Below, in pieces: positions 27,509-37,274 of a stretch of DNA of 41,267 nucleotides. The position numbers were made by a program, and so were the translations under genes. The stretch spans positions 1 to 41,267 of the forward strand of contig JAEESJ010000023.1 of the NCBI GenBank assembly GCA_016286235.1. Reading direction: 5' to 3'. The notes beneath the pieces are model-generated. The model saw nothing but the letters and a program-made list of their open reading frames with translations. It was not told the origin of the DNA and made no database searches. Within the stretch, counting starts at the first letter, position 1; each line of letters begins with the position of its first letter. Source of the stretch: Opitutales bacterium (GTDB taxonomy: Bacteria > Verrucomicrobiota > Verrucomicrobiia > Opitutales > UBA9783).

Positions 27509-27841
27509 ATGGAGACAAGTGCGAAGGCGGTTATAAGAACCCAGGGACAGCAGTTTTGCGTGCAAACGGGCGACATTTTAAAGGTGATGCGTTATCCGAA
27601 CACGGAAGCGGGGAGCGAGTTGGAATTGAGGGATGTTTTGATGTATGAAGATGCCGCGGGTGTTCGTTTCGGACAGCCGGTTCTGGAGAATGCGACGGTG
27701 CGCGTTAAAGTTTTGGAGAACAAGCGCGATAAGAAAGTTACCATACTGAAACATCGTCGTCGCGGCGGTTTCCAGCGCAAACAGGGTTTTCGTCAGGCAA
27801 TATCGGTCATCAAAGTGGAAGCCGTTGAGTTTAAAAATTAA
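27509..27841 (+). CDS. rplU: 50S ribosomal protein L21
   Basis: AVIRTQGQQFCVQTGDILKV...KVTILKHRRRGGFQRKQGFRQ; next to L27. Confidence 0.93.
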   Translation: METSAKAVIRTQGQQFCVQTGDILKVMRYPNTEAGSELELRDVLMYEDAAGVRFGQPVLENATVRVKVLENKRDKKVTILKHRRRGGFQRKQGFRQAISVIKVEAVEFKN

Positions 27842-27873
27842 GAGATTAAAAGCTAAGGGAAGGATTATTTGTT

Positions 27874-28119
27874 ATGTCGCATCATGCTGCACAGGGTTCA
27901 TCGCGGAACGGACGGGACAGCCGTTGCAAGAATTTGGGAGTTAAACGTTACGGCGGCGAGAAAGTGCGCGCCGGAACGATTTTGATGCGCCAGCGCGGTA
28001 CGCAATACCATCCCGGAAAAAACGTCGGCTTAGGTCGGGATTTTACCTTGTTTGCATTGATTGACGGAGTGGTTGAGTGGGATAAGGAGCACCGAAGAGT
28101 GGGAGTGGTAGGGGCGTAA
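27874..28119 (+). CDS. rpmA: 50S ribosomal protein L27
   Basis: [54 protein letters not shown]. Confidence 0.95.
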   Translation: MSHHAAQGSSRNGRDSRCKNLGVKRYGGEKVRAGTILMRQRGTQYHPGKNVGLGRDFTLFALIDGVVEWDKEHRRVGVVGA

Positions 28120-28519
28120 GAATTTTTGCGCAAGTTTCTCCGACGGTTTTTTGGGATAGGGATCGTGATGTTTTTTGTTCCGTTGTTGGCATCGTTTGCC
28201 GGTTGGCTTTATTTTGGTCATTGTGTCTTGTTAAAAGCGGTCAGCTGCGTGTCGGATGTACGGTCATTCCTGTTTCGGAGAGTGCAGGTGCGTGTATCCT
28301 AGAACTTCATTTACGGGAATATAAATTTCGCTTGTATGTTTGGGAGTGTCTTCGACCTTGAGTAAACCGATGTCGGTGTGGGATCGTGAAGAAAGTGTTT
28401 GCAAAGGGTGTTATAAATCGTTTCTTCGCATCACAAGTGCAATCGAAAGTTCCTGATAGTCGATGGGAGAGAGTGTGAGGGGTCTTTTACCAAAAGCGAT
28501 GTTGATAGTTTTATACGCA

Positions 28520-28867
28520 CTATATGTTTTGGGGTGGATTGTGGCAGATTTTCCTTTTCGCTCTCTCGAACCGCTCGATAAAATCTCCCGCACAATAATT
28601 TGCGGTTTCCATGAGGAATAAAATGAGGCTTTCGCGCGGGATATGATACGAACGGCGTTGTTCTTTGCCGCGCGCCGCTTTCCCATTCCAGATGTGTCCG
28701 AGAATTTTCTGGTTATCGAAGCAGTTGCGGATGTATTGGTCGCTGCGCCCGAGAACGGCGGCGGCTTCCTTTACCGTGTACCATTGTTTGCGATCGGGTA
28801 ACAGACGGTCGAAGAATTGCCAGCTCGGATCTTTTTGCGGTGCGAACAACTTACCCTGTACGTACAT
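28520..28867 (-). CDS. Helix-turn-helix DNA-binding protein (MerR/excisionase-like)
   Basis: WYTVKEAAAVLGRSDQYIRNCFDNQKILGHIW...RRSYHIPRESLILFLME. Confidence 0.6.
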   Translation of the reverse strand: MYVQGKLFAPQKDPSWQFFDRLLPDRKQWYTVKEAAAVLGRSDQYIRNCFDNQKILGHIWNGKAARGKEQRRSYHIPRESLILFLMETANYCAGDFIERFERAKRKICHNPPQNI

Positions 28868-29004
28868 AACGCCATCCTTGCATCGTCCACGGCATCCTTG
28901 CCTGCCGTAAATATGAATAAAATTCCTTTCGAAGGCAATGCGGAATAAATTTCAAAACGAATGCCCTGCGAAACGGATTGCCGTCCGAATGTGAAAGAGA
29001 TTTT

Positions 29005-30765
29005 ATGGGGAAAATGCGGGCTTCGTTGCGATTGCTCTGTTGGCGTTACGTCTCCAAACGGAAGCGGTCGTTTTTGACGGCTTTCGGCTTCGGGATCATT
29101 TACGGGCTGATGAGCGGATTGGGGTTGCCGCTGATTTTCGAAAAGGTGTTTCGCGGTATTTTTGAAGAACGCGTTGCGTACGGGGCGGCGACGGTGGTCG
29201 GCGTGGCGGCGCTGGTTCCGCTCGGCTTCGCCGTGCGCGGGCTTTTCGGCTATTTGAGTACGGTCGGCATGAACCGATGCGGGTTGGAGATTTTGACGGA
29301 ACTGCGCGCGGATTTATTTCAAAAGCTGCAACAACTGCCGTTGGCGTATTTTGAGCAAACAACCACTGGCGATTTACTGCATCGGGTGGTGTCGGATCCG
29401 AAGAATTTGCAGGATTTGATTTTGGAAACGGCTTCGGAGCTTCTCAAACAGCCGTTGCAAATGGCGGCGGCGGTCGGAAGCTTGGTGTGGTTGTCGGTCA
29501 AGCACGGCGATTTTTATCTCTTTTTAATCTTCATGCTCGCCATTCCCGTTTGTTTTTTGCCGGTTCGGCTGTTGCGGGCGCGCGTCAAGGCGTACGGTCG
29601 GCAAACGCAACGGCGCGAAGCCGAATGTACCGCGTGCGTGGCGGAAAATTTGCATGCGGCGGAGACGGTGCGTCTGTTTAACGGCGAGGTTGCGGCGTGC
29701 GAAAAACTGCGGATGGCGATGGAAGCGTGGATGCGCGAAATGCGTTCGGCGATTCAATGGCAACGTTTGCAACAGCCGATGATGGAAACGGTTTCGGCGG
29801 CGGTGATTGCGGTCGTTTTTATTTACGCCTACTTCCGACAAATTCCGTTTTCGGTGTTCAGTGCCATGGGAATGGCGTTGTATTTCGCGTTTGATCCCGT
29901 TAAGAAATTAACTTTGCTGTTCGGCTGGATGCAACGTGTGACGGGTTCGACGGAGCGCATCCTTGAAATTCTAAATCAACCCTTGGAGATTGTTTCGCCG
30001 AAAAACGGTGCTTATGCGGGAACCTGCAACGGTATGTTTGTGTTTAAAGATGTGACATTTCGCTATGAACGCGCCGAAAAACCGTCTTTAACGGGTATCA
30101 ATATCAAAATTCCCGCGAAACGTTTTTATGCGCTGGCGGGGGCAAGCGGTGCCGGAAAATCGACCTTTATTAAACTTCTGGCGCGATTGTACGATGTGTC
30201 CGACGGTGCGATTACCTTGGACGGCATTGATGTCAGAAATTGGGATTTGGCGCATTTACGGCAACAAATCGCCTTTGTTTCGCAGTCGACGCTTCTGTTT
30301 AACGATACGTTTTTCAATAATTTATGCTTCGGTGCGCCGAATGCAACGCGCGAAGAGGTTGTTGATGCCGCGAAAAGAGCCTATGCGCACGAGTTTATTA
30401 TGTCCTCCGGCGGTTACGACGCGCCGATCGGCGAAAACGGCAATCGTTTTTCCGGCGGTCAGCGGCAACGGCTGGCGATTGCCCGTGCGTTTGTGAAAAA
30501 AGCCCCGATTTTAGTGTTGGACGAAGCCACGTCGGCGTTGGATTCCGAGAGCGAAGCCTTTATTAAGAAAAGCATCGAAGCGGTTCGCGGTACAAAAACG
30601 ATTATTGCGATTGCTCACCGCATCAGCACCATTCAACAAGCCGATTGCATTTTGGTGTTGGATAAAGGTGCTTTAATCGGCGTCGGGACGCATGGGGAAC
30701 TGATGCGGTCGAATGCCCGCTATCGGCAATTTGTCGAAAAACAAACGATTGAAAATGCGACTTAA
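29005..30765 (+). CDS. MsbA-like ABC exporter (TMD-NBD fusion)
   Basis: Walker A GASGAGKS, signature FSGGQRQRLAIARA, Walker B ILVLDEATSALDSESE. Confidence 0.9.
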   Translation: MGKMRASLRLLCWRYVSKRKRSFLTAFGFGIIYGLMSGLGLPLIFEKVFRGIFEERVAYGAATVVGVAALVPLGFAVRGLFGYLSTVGMNRCGLEILTELRADLFQKLQQLPLAYFEQTTTGDLLHRVVSDPKNLQDLILETASELLKQPLQMAAAVGSLVWLSVKHGDFYLFLIFMLAIPVCFLPVRLLRARVKAYGRQTQRREAECTACVAENLHAAETVRLFNGEVAACEKLRMAMEAWMREMRSAIQWQRLQQPMMETVSAAVIAVVFIYAYFRQIPFSVFSAMGMALYFAFDPVKKLTLLFGWMQRVTGSTERILEILNQPLEIVSPKNGAYAGTCNGMFVFKDVTFRYERAEKPSLTGINIKIPAKRFYALAGASGAGKSTFIKLLARLYDVSDGAITLDGIDVRNWDLAHLRQQIAFVSQSTLLFNDTFFNNLCFGAPNATREEVVDAAKRAYAHEFIMSSGGYDAPIGENGNRFSGGQRQRLAIARAFVKKAPILVLDEATSALDSESEAFIKKSIEAVRGTKTIIAIAHRISTIQQADCILVLDKGALIGVGTHGELMRSNARYRQFVEKQTIENAT

Positions 30766-31177
30766 ATATATGGACAGTATCGAAACGATTGTGCGCGGTG
30801 TTTGTGTGAAGGATGGTCATCTGCTGGTGTATCAGAATACAAACTTCGGGTACATTTGCCTGCCGGGCGGGCACGTGGAATTTTGGGAGCCGATGACGGA
30901 TGCGCTTTGTCGGGAATGGAACGAAGAGGTTGGGTGCGACTGTGAAGTCGGGAAGTTTTTGAGTTTCTTCGAAGAACGCTACGAGTGTTCAGACGGAAAA
31001 CGTCACGAATATGCGTTTTTGTATGAGACTGCCTGTGATGTTTTGGAGGTTCGCAAACCGCTGAAACAACGGGAACCGCATATCGCGCTTCAATGGATGT
31101 CGCTGAGCAAATTTCGGAACTGTAATTTTGTTTCCAAAGCGCAACAAGCGTTTTTGTGCAAGTATTTGAAGCCGTAA
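30755..31177 (+). CDS. NUDIX hydrolase
   Basis: GGHVEFWEPMTDALCREWNEEVG matches the Nudix box. Confidence 0.88.
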   Translation: MRLKYMDSIETIVRGVCVKDGHLLVYQNTNFGYICLPGGHVEFWEPMTDALCREWNEEVGCDCEVGKFLSFFEERYECSDGKRHEYAFLYETACDVLEVRKPLKQREPHIALQWMSLSKFRNCNFVSKAQQAFLCKYLKP

Positions 31178-31233
31178 AGGAAGCGTTTCGGTTTATAAAC
31201 GGCGAACCTTAATAAAAATCGGAACTCTAACTC

Positions 31234-31308
31234 TGGCGCTCTCGTCGGGATTCGAACCCGAATTTCCGGCTTCGGAGGCCGATGTCCTATCCGTTGGACG
31301 ACGGGAGC
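31234..31308 (-). tRNA. tRNA-Arg (CCG)
   Basis: Reverse complement GCTCCCGTCGTCCAACGGATAGGACATCGGCCTCCGAAGCCGGAAATTCGGGTTCGAATCCCGACGAGAGCGCCA; anticodon CCG; one acceptor mismatch. Confidence 0.92.
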
Positions 31309-31432
31309 AACGCTTTCATCGGAACAAAATGAGGTGTTTTTGTCAATTCGGGAAGGGTTTTTGCGCAATGAGATTGCGTCAATGCGCTAAATGAGTTTTG
31401 CAAGAAAACCGGAAATTCGGCTTTTCCGAAAT

Positions 31433-32242
31433 TCACACCCCGTATTTCAACAACCAATATGCCAACGGGGCGTTGAGTAATAAGCTGTCGATAAGATCCA
31501 GAATGCCGCCGATGCCGGGAATGATGCGCCCGGAATCTTTGACGGAAAGGTGGCGTTTAATCAGTGATTCGACGAGATCGGACAGAACGGCTCCCCAGGT
31601 AAGGCAGACGGTAAAGACGCAACTTTTTATAAACGACAGCGGCAGATGTTCTGAGAAATAGACGCAAAATAAAACGTTCACGATGAGGGCGAACAAAATC
31701 CCGCCGAGAACACCTTCGCGGGTTTTTTTCGGGCTGACGGTCGGGAGAAGTGGATGCGTTCCGCAGGAACAGCCGATGCAGAATGCGCCGATGTCGGTCG
31801 CCTTCGTGATCAGCACGACCCAAAAGATTGTCAGCGTTGCGGTTGTGTCATTCCACAGGAATAAATGTGCGATTTTAAACAGAAAGTGAATGTTCAGCGT
31901 CAGGTAAAAGAAGCAGAACAGCGACAAAAACAGTGCCTTGGCACTTTTGGCGACAAATACGCTCCAATGGAACAGAATGGCAAACGCGAGTGCATAGATG
32001 AGAGCAATATCAAAGATCTCATATCGCAACCCGATATAAGAAGACGCGAGAAAGAGACCCGAAAGACAGGCGTTGAAGCGGATGACGGGGGTGTCGGCTT
32101 TAAACAGTTTAAGCAGTTCGACAACGGCACCGAAGGCGGCGAAAACGCAAAGTAACGCGATTGCATTCAATTTGAAGCACCAAACGATGAGGAGCAAGAC
32201 GCTCCACAGGAGGAGCGAGCTGTTCAGGCGTTGTCGGAGCAT
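31433..32242 (-). CDS. cdsA: Phosphatidate cytidylyltransferase
   Basis: SPKKTREGVLGG, SDLVESLIKRHLSVKDSGRIIPGIGGILDLIDSLL. Confidence 0.85.
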   Translation of the reverse strand: MLRQRLNSSLLLWSVLLLIVWCFKLNAIALLCVFAAFGAVVELLKLFKADTPVIRFNACLSGLFLASSYIGLRYEIFDIALIYALAFAILFHWSVFVAKSAKALFLSLFCFFYLTLNIHFLFKIAHLFLWNDTTATLTIFWVVLITKATDIGAFCIGCSCGTHPLLPTVSPKKTREGVLGGILFALIVNVLFCVYFSEHLPLSFIKSCVFTVCLTWGAVLSDLVESLIKRHLSVKDSGRIIPGIGGILDLIDSLLLNAPLAYWLLKYGV

Positions 32243-32952
32243 GGTTCGATGTTTCCGAAACGCCGCGTGCGTCGGAGGTAATTTCCAACGGCTTCATCCA
32301 GTGCGTCGGCACCGAAATCCGGCCAGTAGGTTTGCGTGAAATAAAATTCGCTGTACGCGGCTTGCAACAGCAAAAAGTTGCTCAATCGCTGTTCACCGCT
32401 TGTTCGTATAATCAAATCGGGGTTGGGGATGTCGGCGGTGTACAGGTGCTTCGAAAGCGCTTCCCACGTTAAATTTTCCCGTTCCGACGACGAAAGTTCC
32501 CGTATCGCGCGCAATACTTCCTCTCTCGCGCCGTAATTGAGTGCCACCGTCAGCGTGTGTTCGATGAAATTTTCGGTTTCCCGTAAAGTTTCGTCCAAAA
32601 TCTCCTGCGCCGCTTTTGGCAATTTCGACAGATCGCCGATGGTTCGAAAACGGATTTTGTTCTCGAGAAGCGTGGATTTTTTTCGCTTCAACCAACTCCG
32701 CAAAAGCCGAAAAATGACGTCAATTTCGTACTTCGGTCGCGACCAGTTCTCGGTCGAAAACGCATAAAGCGTGATATACGGAATGTTCCAGTGCTCAAAT
32801 GCGCGCTTGGCGACGTCAAAAATGCGCTTTACGCCTTCCTTGTGCCCCTCCGTTCGCGCCAGTTGCCGTTGTTTCGCCCAACGTCCGTTGCCGTCCATGA
32901 TAAAGGCAATGTGCTTCAGCGGTGGCTTTGGATCGGCGTGAGACGAACTCAT
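32224..32952 (-). CDS. uppS: Isoprenyl transferase (undecaprenyl diphosphate synthase)
   Basis: HIAFIMDGNGRWAKQRQL, ALNYGAREEVLRAI, PDLIIRTSGEQRLSNFLLLQAAYSEFYF. Confidence 0.95.
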   Translation of the reverse strand: MSSSHADPKPPLKHIAFIMDGNGRWAKQRQLARTEGHKEGVKRIFDVAKRAFEHWNIPYITLYAFSTENWSRPKYEIDVIFRLLRSWLKRKKSTLLENKIRFRTIGDLSKLPKAAQEILDETLRETENFIEHTLTVALNYGAREEVLRAIRELSSSERENLTWEALSKHLYTADIPNPDLIIRTSGEQRLSNFLLLQAAYSEFYFTQTYWPDFGADALDEAVGNYLRRTRRFGNIEPCSDNA

Positions 32953-33172
32953 GAATTCAGGTTAACGGTTTTACGCATAAAAGCGAGTGCGTTTTTGTGA
33001 AAATCCCGTCTGTTAATATATTTCTTGTAAAAAAGCGTTTAAAAAACAGGATTCGTGTTTCGGGAACCTAAAAAATATATTCTCTTCAAGGAGTAATTAA
33101 ACGAAACAGACATCTTCAAAGGCATTTTAACCTTCCGAAAATACGGATTTCGTCCCGTTTTTCGACATATCT

Positions 33173-34969
33173 CTACGCTTTCCCGACCGTCGGTAACCAA
33201 CGCAACCCGAGATCTGAAAGTTGTTTTTCAGTGACATCCCCGGGGCTCATCGACATCAAATCCTGTCCTTTTTGCGTTTTCGGGAAGGCAATAACATCGC
33301 GGATGCTGTGCGTGCCCGCCATGAGCGCGACCAGGCGATCGAACCCGAGGGCAATGCCACCGTGCGGCGGCGCGCCGAACAAGAACGCGCGCAACATATA
33401 TCCGAAACGGTCTTCAACGATGTCGTGTGGGATTTTGATGACGTTTTCGAACACGAAACGCTGTAAATCGGGCGTGTGAATACGGATACTGCCGCCGCCG
33501 AGCTCGATGCCGTTGAGCACCAAATCGTAATGTTGACCGCGCACGTGTTGCGGGTCTGTTTTTAACAGCGGAATATCTTCTTCGACGGGAGCCGTGAACG
33601 GATGGTGGGTGGCGACGAACTTCTTTTGTTCCTCGTCGTAGGTCAACAGCGGAAAATCAACGACCCACAGGAAACGGAAATCTTTATCCGAAACCGTCAA
33701 TGTACCGCGCTTTTTGAGAATTTCCGCCGCTTCGAGACGCACTTTCCCGAGGATATTACAGGCTCTTTCCCATGTGTCCGCCATGAAAAACAAACAGTCG
33801 TTTTCACGGATATCCAAGCCTTGAACGAGTGCCTGCTTTTCGGTTTCGGACAAAAATTTCGCAAACGGCGATTTCCATTCGTCCGCTTTGACTTTGATGA
33901 ACGCAAGCCCCTTCGCGCCGTTGTGCTTGGCGGTTTGTTCCAGCGAAGCCAATTCGCCCGCGGTGACATCGGCAAAACTTTCGATTTTCAGAACCTTGAT
34001 CGCACCGCCTTTGTCGGCAACGTTCGCAAAGACTTTAAATGCCGAACCCTTGAAAATGTCCGTGACGTCCTGCAGTTCCAACCCGAAGCGACCATCGGGT
34101 TTGTCGGAACCGAAGCGATCCATGGCTTCTTTGAAGGGCATGCGCTTTAACGGCATCGGGATTGTGATACCGAGGCACGTTTTCCACAGTTGCGCGATAA
34201 GACCTTCAATGAGCGCGTAGATATCCTCGCGCCGAATGAAGGACATTTCCAGGTCGATTTGCGTAAATTCCGGCTGTCGGTCGGCGCGCAAATCTTCATC
34301 TCTGAAACAGCGTGCGAACGAAAAGTAGCGCTCAACACCCGCCACCATCAGCATTTGCTTATATTGTTGCGGCGATTGCGTCAGCGCGTAGCATTGCCCC
34401 GGGTTGAGGCGGCTTGGCACCAGAAACTCGCGTGCGCCTTCGGGCGTGCTTTTAAACAACGTCGGGAGCTCGATTTCCAGAAAATCTTCCTTATCCAGGT
34501 AATTGCGGATGACATGTGAGGCGCGATGGCGCAGTTTCAGACGATCGAGGTTCGGCTTGCGACGCAAATCCAGATAACGATAGGTCAACCGCAGATCTTC
34601 ACTCACCTTTTCCGTTTTTTCGTCCAACGGAAACGGCAACGTTTGGCAGAGGTTGTGAATCGTTAATTTTTCGACGGCAACTTCAACTTCTCCCGTCGGC
34701 AAGGCCGAATTGACGGTTTCCGACGGACGCAGGCGTACGGTGCCGTGTACGCCGACGACCGATTCGGGTTTGAGGACGGAAATTTCTTTCGAAAAAGCGT
34801 GCGGATCCAGCACCAGCTGTGTGATACCTTCGCGGTCGCGCAAATCGATGAAACACAGACCGCCGTGGTCGCGAATGCTTTGCACCCAGCCGATCAAAAC
34901 CACCGAACGCCCTTCGTCGGTGCGACGAAGCGCGTTGCAACGATGCGTGCGCGGACAAACTTCTTCCAT
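33173..34969 (-). CDS. aspS: Aspartyl-tRNA synthetase
   Basis: EIELPTLFKSTPEGAREFLVPSR, CFRDEDLRADRQPEFTQIDLEMSF, GIALGFDRLVALMAG. Confidence 0.97.
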   Translation of the reverse strand: MEEVCPRTHRCNALRRTDEGRSVVLIGWVQSIRDHGGLCFIDLRDREGITQLVLDPHAFSKEISVLKPESVVGVHGTVRLRPSETVNSALPTGEVEVAVEKLTIHNLCQTLPFPLDEKTEKVSEDLRLTYRYLDLRRKPNLDRLKLRHRASHVIRNYLDKEDFLEIELPTLFKSTPEGAREFLVPSRLNPGQCYALTQSPQQYKQMLMVAGVERYFSFARCFRDEDLRADRQPEFTQIDLEMSFIRREDIYALIEGLIAQLWKTCLGITIPMPLKRMPFKEAMDRFGSDKPDGRFGLELQDVTDIFKGSAFKVFANVADKGGAIKVLKIESFADVTAGELASLEQTAKHNGAKGLAFIKVKADEWKSPFAKFLSETEKQALVQGLDIRENDCLFFMADTWERACNILGKVRLEAAEILKKRGTLTVSDKDFRFLWVVDFPLLTYDEEQKKFVATHHPFTAPVEEDIPLLKTDPQHVRGQHYDLVLNGIELGGGSIRIHTPDLQRFVFENVIKIPHDIVEDRFGYMLRAFLFGAPPHGGIALGFDRLVALMAGTHSIRDVIAFPKTQKGQDLMSMSPGDVTEKQLSDLGLRWLPTVGKA

Positions 34970-35214
34970 AGCCTTTATTACAGACGTTTTGTGCCGATCG
35001 GCAAGACGGTTTTTGCGGAAATTCCTTCGCTCGAAGATGCATAACGGTGCAGGCGGTTACGGGAAAAATTCGTCCGTCGGCGGTATTCCAAGGCGGTTAA
35101 GAGGTGTTATTTGTAAGAAATTTCCTTATAAAAATCGAAAACGATATAAAAATCGGAAATTATATTCTTTTTTCCGTCTTGCAAAAGCCTTTTCAACATG
35201 TTATACGATAGTTA

Positions 35215-35694
35215 ATGAAGAAGCAGGGGCGTAAGGTCGCGGGGCAGGGCGATGCCGAGTTAAAGGCGCACGTGAACGAGGTGTTGAAGCGCATCGGCGA
35301 CGGGCAGGGACTGTCGGATTTGTGCCTGGACGAAAACAACCACTGCATGTTGTTGTTCGACGAGAAAATTGTCCTCAACATGGATTTGGACGAAGCCGGG
35401 AGGTTGCTGGTCATTTACGCCTATATCGGCGAGGTGCCGATTGAATGCCGCGATGCCGTTTATCAAAAAGCCCTCGAAGGGAATTTCTTTTGGAACGAAA
35501 CGGAAGGCAGTACGTTGGGGCTCGATAAACAATCGCAATCCCTGGTGCTGGCGCGCGCGTTCGGTTTGCCGCTGACGGATCTGACCGCTTTCGAAGACCG
35601 TTTGGGCGTGTTTGTGGAAGTGGTCGAAAAATGGATGGCGCGCATCGAGCGTTTCGTCAAAGAGAGCGCGGAGCGGGCGGCACGCGAAAAATAA
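35215..35694 (+). CDS. CesT/Tir-like type III secretion chaperone
   Basis: 159 aa; LSDLCLDENNHCMLLFDEKIVLNMDLDEAGRLLVIYAYIGEVP...GSTLGLDKQSQSLVLARAFGLPL; resembles 5481-5918. Confidence 0.6.
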   Translation: MKKQGRKVAGQGDAELKAHVNEVLKRIGDGQGLSDLCLDENNHCMLLFDEKIVLNMDLDEAGRLLVIYAYIGEVPIECRDAVYQKALEGNFFWNETEGSTLGLDKQSQSLVLARAFGLPLTDLTAFEDRLGVFVEVVEKWMARIERFVKESAERAAREK

Positions 35695-35726
35695 CAATTA
35701 ACAGGAATAATTAACAGGAGGTTATT

Positions 35727-35873
35727 ATGGCAGAAATCAACAATCATCAGGTGTTTGCGCCGATTTACGTGGAGCATGTCGGCTTGGGGTCGCATTCCGT
35801 CAGGCATTTGCGACATCGGAACCAATTTCCGACGTCGGTACCGCGACAAGGTGTGTCGTACTTTGAACGGTAG
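35727..35873 (+). CDS. Small ORF (48 aa) downstream of the CesT-like gene
   Basis: ACAGGAGGTTATTATG: strong Shine-Dalgarno; MAEINNHQVFAPIYVEHVGLGSHSVRHLRHRNQFPTSVPRQGVSYFER. Below the ORF-track length cutoff. Confidence 0.45.
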   Translation: MAEINNHQVFAPIYVEHVGLGSHSVRHLRHRNQFPTSVPRQGVSYFER

Positions 35874-36493
35874 ACACGGCGATTGAAGGGCGCTAGCGGA
35901 GGACGGGATGTCGTGAAAGGCATTCGTCGGGTTTCGTTTGTTTTTAAAACGGGCGTGTTTCCGCTTTTATTCTGAAGAATTTGGGGCGGATGTGGTCGTG
36001 TATCGTTGCGACAGTTACGTGTGTTGCGGTTGAGTTTTAAACGATCGCGGTGCAGTTGGGTGGGTTTATTTCGGTTCCATCTGTTTCGAAGGCGTTTTGT
36101 TTTTTCCTAAGCCGAGGATCGTGGAGGTGCGTAATCTTAGGGCGTTGCTAGTAGGGTACGGGGTAAGTGTTGAGTTGTGATACGTCTTTGGGCTGTTTTT
36201 AACGTGAACAAGTGGATGTATGTAAAAAATTAAAGGTATCTGAATACTCTTGGGAGCGGTTGTTTGTATCCAAGAGAGCAAGTAAGTGCTTAATAAACTA
36301 ACAATGCGAGCGATTGGCTGAGTGTTTACAGCGATTGTTTTCTTTGAGCAATATCGATCGAACGGCTTTGTTTTTTGCAGGTGTTACGGGGACAAAAAGG
36401 CGCGAAAATAGTTTCATCTTAACTTCTTAACCGTAGGCAGTTGCGGAATGCGATGTTACCCGAAATGTCGGTCATCGTTCAACATCCAAACCT

Positions 36494-37273
36494 TCAAATC
36501 AGCCCCCTTTGAGACTTTTCCTCAAAAAATGCCTCGAAAATCCCCTTAATCTTCGGGTAGCGCGAGAAATTCGGCAATTTTCGAACCGCTGCCAACGCCT
36601 GTGTGCGATTGAAATGCGATTCGTACAGTAATTTGAAGCATTCTTTAATAAAATCGCGTTCCTCTTCCGGGAAGTTATTGCGCATCATGCCGATGCGGTT
36701 GTAACTTTTGACGACGGCTGGAGCACCGGCAGCAATCATAAAGGGCGGCAGGTCTTTTTTCAGAAAGCTGTGCCCGGCAAGCATCGAATACGCACCGATG
36801 CGGCAAAACTGATGAATGGAGGAATTGCCGCCGATGTTGGCGTAATCGTCAATATGCACATGACCGCCCGTCGCCACCTGCGCGCTCATGATAATGCGAT
36901 CGCCAAGACGGCAATCGTGCCCGATGTGCGAATACGCCAGGAGGTAATTATCGTTCCCGATAACGGTTGCATCGTCGTCGGCGGTGGCGGTATGTACCGA
37001 AACATACTCGCGGAACGTGTTCCCGTCACCGATATCCAGCCGACAAATACCGCCTTTGTGCTTTAAATCGTGCGTTTTGCCGCCGATGAAGGCGTAAGGA
37101 TAAACGTGATTATTTTTCCCGATGGTCGTGTAACCGTCGACCGTTGCGTGATGTTCGATGACGGTGTTTGCGCCGATGACCGCGTGCGCTCCGATGTAAG
37201 CGTAGGCACCGACCGTCACGCCTTTATCCAACGAGGCACCCGATTCGACAACGGCCGTCGGATGAATGTTCAT
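36494..37273 (-). CDS. lpxA: UDP-N-acetylglucosamine acyltransferase
   Basis: Hexapeptide repeats; MNIHPTAVVESGASLDKGVTVGAYAYIG, NIGGNSSIHQFCRIG. Confidence 0.94.
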   Translation of the reverse strand: MNIHPTAVVESGASLDKGVTVGAYAYIGAHAVIGANTVIEHHATVDGYTTIGKNNHVYPYAFIGGKTHDLKHKGGICRLDIGDGNTFREYVSVHTATADDDATVIGNDNYLLAYSHIGHDCRLGDRIIMSAQVATGGHVHIDDYANIGGNSSIHQFCRIGAYSMLAGHSFLKKDLPPFMIAAGAPAVVKSYNRIGMMRNNFPEEERDFIKECFKLLYESHFNRTQALAAVRKLPNFSRYPKIKGIFEAFFEEKSQRGLI

Positions 37274-37274
37274 G

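Noticed and set aside
31433-32242. CdsA signature deviates from consensus (PGIGGILDLID rather than PGHGGxxDRxD)
   Set aside because: Similar GIGG/GMGG variants are, as far as I recall, found in related lineages and the catalytic KD and D residues remain; probably lineage variation.
33602-34150. 182-aa plus ORF within aspS
   Set aside because: Antisense shadow of AspRS.
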